Shown here: positions 57,381-64,000 of the stretch, piece after piece
Position numbering within the stretch: the first letter of the stretch is position 1
Layout of the letters: each line of letters begins with the position of its first letter
From: Geomonas oryzisoli
GTDB lineage: Bacteria; Desulfobacterota; Desulfuromonadia; Geobacterales; Geobacteraceae
Direction: 5' to 3'
Assembly (NCBI RefSeq): GCF_018986915.1
Contig: NZ_CP076723.1
Coordinates: 1,397,501 to 1,461,500 of the forward strand
DNA: 64,000 bases
Made by a program: the position numbers and the translations under genes
The notes under the pieces: model-generated
Database searches by the model: none
Seen by the model: only the letters and a program-made list of their open reading frames with translations
Told to the model about the DNA's origin: nothing

Positions 57381-58211
57381 CTATACGCCGCTTTTTTGGA
57401 GACGCAACTTGAGAGCGTAGGCCTTGTCGCCCCTGCGCTCGAAGCGCGCATCGCCCACCAGAGAGGGTTCCGCATTACCGAGGAAGAGGAGCCCATCCTG
57501 CTTCAGCATTCCCGCCATCCGCCCGAGCAGTTCCTGCTGTGTCGCGACATCGAAATGGTCGCAGACGTCCCGGCAGAAGATCGCGTCGTACTTCCCTTTC
57601 AGCACCCACTCCCGCGCCGCCAGGTTGCAGGGAAGGAAGGATACCATGCGCCGAATCTCGGGCACCACCTGGTAGGCTTCCTCGCGGCAGGCAAGGCGGA
57701 CCAGGTACTTCTCCTTGTACTGCCGTGGGAGGTGCCGCAACCGGTCGGCGGTGTACACCGCATCTTCGGCAACCGACAGGGCGGAGAGGTCGATGTCGGT
57801 AGCGAGGATCTTCATGGAGCGGACGTCCCCTCCCAGCGCGTCGTGCGCCGTCATCGCCATCGAGTAGGCTTCCTCCCCGGTGCCGGCGGCGCAGGACCAA
57901 AGCAGCGCCCCGGGAATCTGGAGGGCTTGCAGGTACTGCTTCAGCGCGGCGAAATGGTGCGCGTCGCTAAAAAAACAGCTGGGGGATGCGCCGAGGACGC
58001 TGGTGAAAGCAGCCCATTCGTTTTTATCGCCTATCACCAGCCGGTCCAGGTACTGGGAAAAATCCTGCGCCGAGGAGGCATGCACCCGTTGCGACATGCG
58101 GTTGTAGACCAGGTCCTTGGTGTGGTGCCCGAGGGTGATGCCGGTAGAGGAGCGGTACATGTGGCGGATGCGATGAAAATCGTTGCTGGTGTAATTGGTC
58201 TGTGCAGTCAT
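57381..58211 (-). CDS. CheR-type protein methyltransferase
   Basis: 276 aa. An N-terminal helical CheR domain is followed by a SAM-methyltransferase domain with SCAAGTGEEAYSMAM (about 105-119), KILATDIDLSALSVA and the final FLGNAEPSL motif. The family loop usually reading FCRNVLIYFD is FCRDVCDHFD here. CheR methylates glutamates in chemoreceptors. No che or mcp genes lie nearby, so it may act on a distant system. Confidence 0.88.
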   Translation of the reverse strand: MTAQTNYTSNDFHRIRHMYRSSTGITLGHHTKDLVYNRMSQRVHASSAQDFSQYLDRLVIGDKNEWAAFTSVLGASPSCFFSDAHHFAALKQYLQALQIPGALLWSCAAGTGEEAYSMAMTAHDALGGDVRSMKILATDIDLSALSVAEDAVYTADRLRHLPRQYKEKYLVRLACREEAYQVVPEIRRMVSFLPCNLAAREWVLKGKYDAIFCRDVCDHFDVATQQELLGRMAGMLKQDGLLFLGNAEPSLVGDARFERRGDKAYALKLRLQKSGV

Positions 58212-58528
58212 GGCTTCTCCCTCCTTGCCTTGTTGTCCCGTGTCGTCCGTTCCGGACCTGTCGTGTCCCTGTGCCGTCCGTGTTTGTAGATCTTGTAAAC
58301 AGGATTCGTTCCGAAAGTGGTGCAGGCGGGGAAAAAAACGATTTTTTTAGAAGTGCCTTTTTGTAAGGCGCTGAAGATTCATGCTTATTGCTGCGGCGGC
58401 TTGGGCACAGTCGGCTGTGCAGCCGGCAGATGCGTGTTTAATGAAGGGCAAAAAGGTGTGGCATGCCACAGTGGGGTTGCCACAATTTCGTGGCACGCCA
58501 CACTGCAAATCCCCCCTGTCGGCGGGAG

Positions 58529-58633
58529 GGGACTGGCTCCGCCAGGTGCCTGTCCCCTTTGGGGTTGGGCAAGGCGGGTGAGGCGGAAGGTAGCGTTCCG
58601 CGAGAGGGACAGGCACCTGACGGAGCCAGTCCC
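58529..58633. repeat. REP-like inverted repeat, 28-bp arms
   Basis: Left arm 58529-58556 (GGGACTGG...CCTGTCCC) and right arm 58606-58633 are complementary at 27 of 28 positions, separated by 49 bases that also contain GC-rich pairing. The arm sequence resembles a repeat I recall from Geobacter and other bacteria, possibly mobilised by REP-associated transposases; none is encoded here. Confidence 0.75.
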
Positions 58634-58667
58634 TTCTGCTACAAGAGGAGCTTGTGGGCAAATAAAA

Positions 58668-58697
58668 AAAGGCACCCGGTTTTCCGGGTGCCTTTTG
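58668..58697 (-). terminator. Terminator after gltD
   Basis: GGCACCCGG pairs with CCGGGTGCC over TTTT, flanked by an A-run on the left and a T-run on the right, so it can work on both strands. It ends 22 bases before the gltD stop. Confidence 0.9.
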
Positions 58698-58718
58698 CGA
58701 TGCGGCTATGAAGATGTG

Positions 58719-60200
<1,482 letters not shown>

Positions 60201-60246
60201 AGCTCTATCCTTAAATCAGGTTGAGGTTGAGGTTGTCAACCTGTCT

Positions 60247-63200
60247 TTAGTGTGCAGCCTGGCGCGCGTTTTCTTCGAAGGCCGCGGCCAGTGCGTCGTC
60301 GCCGGTCAGGCCGGAGGCCTGTGCCCGCTCCAGTGCCTGGAGCACACGCTTGTAGTCCATCGGCATCACCTTGACGAACTTGTGGGCGTGGGTCTTCCAG
60401 TCGTGCAGGATGCGGGTGGCGCGGGCGCTGCCGGTACGCTTGGCGTGCTGGGCGATCATCTCCTGGAGGGTGTCCAGGTCCTTCTCGTCCAGATGCTCCA
60501 GGGCCACCATCTCGGTGTTGCAGCGCTCCTTGAAGTCCCCGGCGCTGTCCAGGACGTAGGCGACGCCGCCGCTCATGCCGGCGGCGAAGTTCCTTCCGGT
60601 TTCACCGAGTACCACGACGGTGCCGCCGGTCATGTACTCGCATCCGTGGTCGCCGACCCCTTCAACAACCGCGTTGACGCCGGAGTTGCGTACGCAGAAG
60701 CGCTCGCCCGCCATGCCGCTGATGTAGGCGGTGCCGCTGGTGGCGCCGTAGAGGGCGACGTTGCCGGCGATGATGTTCTCCTCCGCCTTGAACGGGGAAC
60801 CGTCGGGGGGATAAACGACGATGGTGCCGCCGCTTAAGCCCTTGCCGAGGTAGTCGTTCACGTCACCGGTCAGTTCGAGGGTCATCCCTTTCGGTACGAA
60901 GGCGCCGAAGCTCTGCCCCGCGGAGCCGCGGAACTTGAGCCTGATGGTGTCGTCGGGAAGCCCCTCGGAGCCGTAGGCGCGGGTGACCTCGTTGCCGACG
61001 ATGGTGCCGACCACGCGGTCGATGTTGGTGATGGGAAGCTCCGCGCTCACCTTCTCGCCCTTCTCGATGGCGGGTTTGCAGATCTCCAGGAGCCTGGTCA
61101 TGTCGAGCGACTTCTCCAGGCCGTGGTCCTGGCTCTCGGTGCAGTAGCGGCTTCCCTTGATGCCGGTCTGCGGCTGGTAGAGCACGTTGCTGAAGTCGAG
61201 CCCCTGGGCCTTCCAGTGGGCTACGGCGCGCTTGGGCTCCAGGCGGTTGGCGCGGCCGACCATCTCGTTGAAGGTGCGGAAGCCGAGCTCGGCCATGATC
61301 TCGCGCACTTCCTGCGCGATGAAGCGCATGTAGTTGACCACGTAGTCAGGCTTGCCGGAGAAGTTCTTCCTCAGTTCCGGATCCTGGGTCGCGACGCCGG
61401 CCGGGCAGGTGTTGCTGTGGCAGACGCGCATCATGACGCAGCCCAGGGTGACCAGCGGTGCGGTGGCGAAGCCGAACTCCTCGGCGCCCAACAGGGCGGC
61501 GATGGCGACGTCGCGGCCGGTTTTCAGCTGACCGTCCACCTCGACGATGATCCTGCTCCTCAGGTTATTGAGCATCAGGGTCTGGTGGGTCTCGGCGAGA
61601 CCGAGCTCCCAGGGAAGACCCGCGTGCTTGATCGAGGAGAGCGGGGAGGCGCCGGTGCCGCCGTCGTAGCCGGAGATGAGCACGACATCGGCATGGGCCT
61701 TGGCCACGCCGGCCGCGATGGTGCCGACCCCGACCTCGGAGACCAGCTTGACGCTGATCCTGGCGCGGCGGTTGGCGTTCTTAAGGTCGTGGATCAGCTC
61801 CGCCAGGTCCTCGATGGAGTAGATGTCATGGTGCGGCGGCGGCGACACGAGACCGACGCCCGGGGTGGTGTGGCGGGTCTTGGCGACCCACGGGTACACC
61901 TTGTGGCCCGGCAGTTCGCCGCCTTCGCCCGGCTTGGCACCCTGTGCCATCTTGATCTGCAACTCGCTGGCGTTGGTCAGGTAGTTGCTGGTGACGCCGA
62001 AGCGCCCGGAGGCAACCTGCTTGATGGCGCTGTTCTTGGAGTCGCCCAGTTCGTTGGTCCAGGTGAAGCGTGCGGGATCCTCGCCACCCTCGCCGGTGTT
62101 GGAGCGGCCGCCGATCCTGTTCATGGCGATGGCCAGCGCCTCGTGCGCCTCCTGGCTGATGGAGCCGTAGGACATGGCGCCAGTTTTGAAGCGCTTCATG
62201 ATCTCTTCGACCGACTCGACTTCTTCAATCGGCACCGGGATGCGGATGTCGGTGTTGAAGTCCAGGAGGCCGCGCAGGGTGTAGAGACGCTCGTTCTGCT
62301 CGTCGATCAGCTTGGAGAAGACCTTGAACTCGTTGTAGTCGTTGGTCCTGGTCGCCTTCTGCAGCGACTGGATGGTGAGCGGGTTGAACAGGTGCTCCTC
62401 ACCCTCCTTGCGCCACTGATACTGGCCGCCCGGGTCGAGGGTCGGGTCAGCAGGCACGCGGTGCGGGTACGCCTTCTTGTGGCGCTGCAGAAGCTCCGCG
62501 GCGATGCCGTCCAGGTCGATGCCGCCGATACGGGACGGGGTCCAGGTGAAGTACCTTTCGATCACGGACTGGTGCAGGCCGACCGCCTCGCAGATCTGGG
62601 CGCCGCGGTAGCTCTGGATGGTGGAGATACCCATCTTGGCCATGGTCTTGACGATGCCCTTGATGGAGGCCTTAACGAAGTTCTTGACCCCCTTCTTGTA
62701 ATCGAGGCCCGGGAGCATCCCTTCCTGGATCATGTCCTGGATGGACTCGAAGGCGAGGTACGGGTTGATGGCGGTGACGCCGTAGCCCAGAAGCACCGCG
62801 AAGTGATGCACCTCGCGCGGCTCGCCCGACTCGAGAATCAGGGAGGCGTGGGTCCTGGTCGCCGTGCGGATCAGGTGGTGGTGCAGGCCGGCCACGGCCA
62901 GAAGCGCCGGCAGGGCCGCGTACTCTTCGTTCACGCCGCGGTCGGAGAGGATGATGACGGTGGTCCCCATCTCGATGTGACGGATGGCGCTGCTGAACAG
63001 GCTCTCCAGTGCCTTCTCCATCCCCTCGGCGCCGTCGGCCGCCTTGAACAGCAGCGACAGGGTCGCGCTCTTGAAGCCGGGGCGATCAAGTTCGCGCAGC
63101 TTCTCGAGTTCCTCGTTGGTGAGGAGCGGGTGCTCCAGTCGAATGACACGGGCGCCGGTCGAAGAAGGCTTCAGGAGGTTCGTTTCCGAGCCGATCCTGA

Positions 63201-64000
63201 CCGCGGTCGAGGTGATGATCTCCTCGCGGATCGGGTCGATGGGCGGGTTGGTCACCTGGGCGAAGAGCTGCTTGAAGTAGCTGTAGAGCAACTGCGGCTT
63301 CTCAGAGAGGACCGCAAGCGGGGTGTCGGTGCCCATGGAGCCCAGCGGCTGGATGCCGGAGGTCGCCATCGGTCCGATGATGGTCTCCTGGTCCTCGAAG
63401 GTGTAGCCGAAGGCCTTCTGGCGCTGCACCAGGGGCGAATCCTCGACCGCCTGCCCTTTTGCCTTCGGGAGGTCGGCGAGCGGAAGGTGGTTCACCTTGA
63501 CCCAGTCCGCGTACGGCTTGGCAGTGGCCAGCTCGTTCTTGATCTCCTCGTCGGAGATGATGCGGCCCTGCTCGGTGTCGACCAGGAACATCTTGCCCGG
63601 CTGGAGGCGCCCCTTCTTGATCACCTTTTCGGGCGGCACCTGCAGAACACCCGCCTCGGACGCCATGATCACCAGGTCGTCGTCGGTCAGGTAGTAGCGG
63701 CAGGGGCGCAGGCCGTTACGGTCCAGCACCGCGCCGATGATGCGGCCGTCGGTGAAGGTGAGGGCCGCCGGGCCGTCCCACGGCTCCATCAGGCAGGAGT
63801 GGTACTCGTAGAAGGCACGCTTCTCCTTGCTCATGGTCTCGTGGTTTTCCCACGGCTCCGGAACCATCATCATCACGGCGTGCGGCAGGGAGCGACCGGT
63901 CATGAGCAGGAGCTCGAGACAGTTGTCGAACATGGCCGAGTCGGAGCCGTTGGTGTTGATCACCGGCAACAGCTTCTTGATGTCGTCGCCGAACAGCTCA
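60247..64000 (-). CDS. gltB: Glutamate synthase large subunit, 5' end missing
   Basis: About 1,250 residues are in the window; the frame stays open to base 64000, so roughly the first 250-300 residues (the rest of the glutamine amidotransferase domain) lie outside. Visible parts: end of the amidotransferase domain ([19 protein letters not shown]), the central domain, the FMN/TIM-barrel domain with [33 protein letters not shown] and the [3Fe-4S] cysteines in [15 protein letters not shown], and the C-terminal GxGxG beta-helix ([23 protein letters not shown]). Makes glutamate with GltD. Confidence 0.97.
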   Translation of the reverse strand, partial: ELFGDDIKKLLPVINTNGSDSAMFDNCLELLLMTGRSLPHAVMMMVPEPWENHETMSKEKRAFYEYHSCLMEPWDGPAALTFTDGRIIGAVLDRNGLRPCRYYLTDDDLVIMASEAGVLQVPPEKVIKKGRLQPGKMFLVDTEQGRIISDEEIKNELATAKPYADWVKVNHLPLADLPKAKGQAVEDSPLVQRQKAFGYTFEDQETIIGPMATSGIQPLGSMGTDTPLAVLSEKPQLLYSYFKQLFAQVTNPPIDPIREEIITSTAVRIGSETNLLKPSSTGARVIRLEHPLLTNEELEKLRELDRPGFKSATLSLLFKAADGAEGMEKALESLFSSAIRHIEMGTTVIILSDRGVNEEYAALPALLAVAGLHHHLIRTATRTHASLILESGEPREVHHFAVLLGYGVTAINPYLAFESIQDMIQEGMLPGLDYKKGVKNFVKASIKGIVKTMAKMGISTIQSYRGAQICEAVGLHQSVIERYFTWTPSRIGGIDLDGIAAELLQRHKKAYPHRVPADPTLDPGGQYQWRKEGEEHLFNPLTIQSLQKATRTNDYNEFKVFSKLIDEQNERLYTLRGLLDFNTDIRIPVPIEEVESVEEIMKRFKTGAMSYGSISQEAHEALAIAMNRIGGRSNTGEGGEDPARFTWTNELGDSKNSAIKQVASGRFGVTSNYLTNASELQIKMAQGAKPGEGGELPGHKVYPWVAKTRHTTPGVGLVSPPPHHDIYSIEDLAELIHDLKNANRRARISVKLVSEVGVGTIAAGVAKAHADVVLISGYDGGTGASPLSSIKHAGLPWELGLAETHQTLMLNNLRSRIIVEVDGQLKTGRDVAIAALLGAEEFGFATAPLVTLGCVMMRVCHSNTCPAGVATQDPELRKNFSGKPDYVVNYMRFIAQEVREIMAELGFRTFNEMVGRANRLEPKRAVAHWKAQGLDFSNVLYQPQTGIKGSRYCTESQDHGLEKSLDMTRLLEICKPAIEKGEKVSAELPITNIDRVVGTIVGNEVTRAYGSEGLPDDTIRLKFRGSAGQSFGAFVPKGMTLELTGDVNDYLGKGLSGGTIVVYPPDGSPFKAEENIIAGNVALYGATSGTAYISGMAGERFCVRNSGVNAVVEGVGDHGCEYMTGGTVVVLGETGRNFAAGMSGGVAYVLDSAGDFKERCNTEMVALEHLDEKDLDTLQEMIAQHAKRTGSARATRILHDWKTHAHKFVKVMPMDYKRVLQALERAQASGLTGDDALAAAFEENARQAAH

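Larger units (their letters stand above)
58212..58718. other. 507-bp gap rich in inverted repeats
   Basis: No gene. It contains the palindrome GTGGCATGCCAC (58459-58470), a related GTGGCACGCCAC (58491-58502), the large inverted repeat at 58529-58633 and the gltD terminator. Confidence 0.6.

Overview
The window is a 64 kb piece of a GC-rich chromosome from a Geobacter-like organism (order Geobacterales; Geomonas/Citrifermentans-type is my inference). Reasons: a D-lactate utilisation operon with a GlcD/GlcF-type dehydrogenase, a block encoding monomeric isocitrate dehydrogenase, malate dehydrogenase and KorDABC 2-oxoglutarate:ferredoxin oxidoreductase (the oxidative TCA route of acetate and lactate oxidisers), HD-GYP proteins, and many intergenic palindromic repeats. 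I see no insertion sequence, prophage, CRISPR array or rRNA operon. The only RNA gene I can call firmly is an initiator tRNA.

Layout. 1-6120: lactate uptake and oxidation (lactate permease, CidA/LrgA-LrgB pair, FAD and Fe-S dehydrogenase subunits) followed by an FCD-type GntR regulator. 6268-8754: aspS and a LysM lipoprotein. 9265-15415: icd, mdh and korDABC, with a striking palindromic operator before icd. 15810-23526: an HD-GYP protein, a CCA-adding-type nucleotidyltransferase, an RlmD-type 23S rRNA methyltransferase, a PEBP protein, an amidohydrolase and an isochorismatase-fold hydrolase. 23683-28401: ispG-proS-pyrF-rlmB, whose gaps each hold a long hairpin repeat, then tRNA-fMet. 28746-37077: signalling and accessory genes: a rhodanese, a hybrid histidine kinase, a secreted Cys/Asp-rich protein, and a HEAT-repeat/HD-GYP pair sharing an N-terminal domain. 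Two homologous leader elements, each with promoter-like boxes and a terminator hairpin, precede the rhodanese and the secreted protein. 37189-41968: a dicarboxylate/amino-acid symporter under a probable sigma-54 promoter, with its NtrC-type regulator and solute-sensing kinase. 42610-55102: a Wzx/Wzy-type exopolysaccharide operon (small secreted protein, SLBB export protein, Wzz, UDP-GlcNAc 2-epimerase, flippase, polymerase, three glycosyltransferases, WecA-like initiator), followed on the other strand by a beta-helix lipoprotein. 56826-64000: an FMN-binding protein, a CheR-like methyltransferase and gltD-gltB (gltB runs off the end).

How it fits together: lactate enters through the permease, possibly with pyruvate/lactate exchange by the LrgAB-like pair, is oxidised by the membrane-linked dehydrogenase, and its carbon is burned through Icd, Kor and Mdh. 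GltBD uses 2-oxoglutarate for nitrogen assimilation. The kinase-regulator-symporter set adds a second organic-acid or amino-acid uptake route. The HD-GYP proteins and the polysaccharide operon point to a surface-attached lifestyle.

The least explained signals are the twin leader elements (28746-28922 and 32133-32313), which show a compensatory base-pair change in the terminator stem; the HEAT/HD-GYP pair; and the nested FadR-like half-sites between the two lactate dehydrogenase genes.
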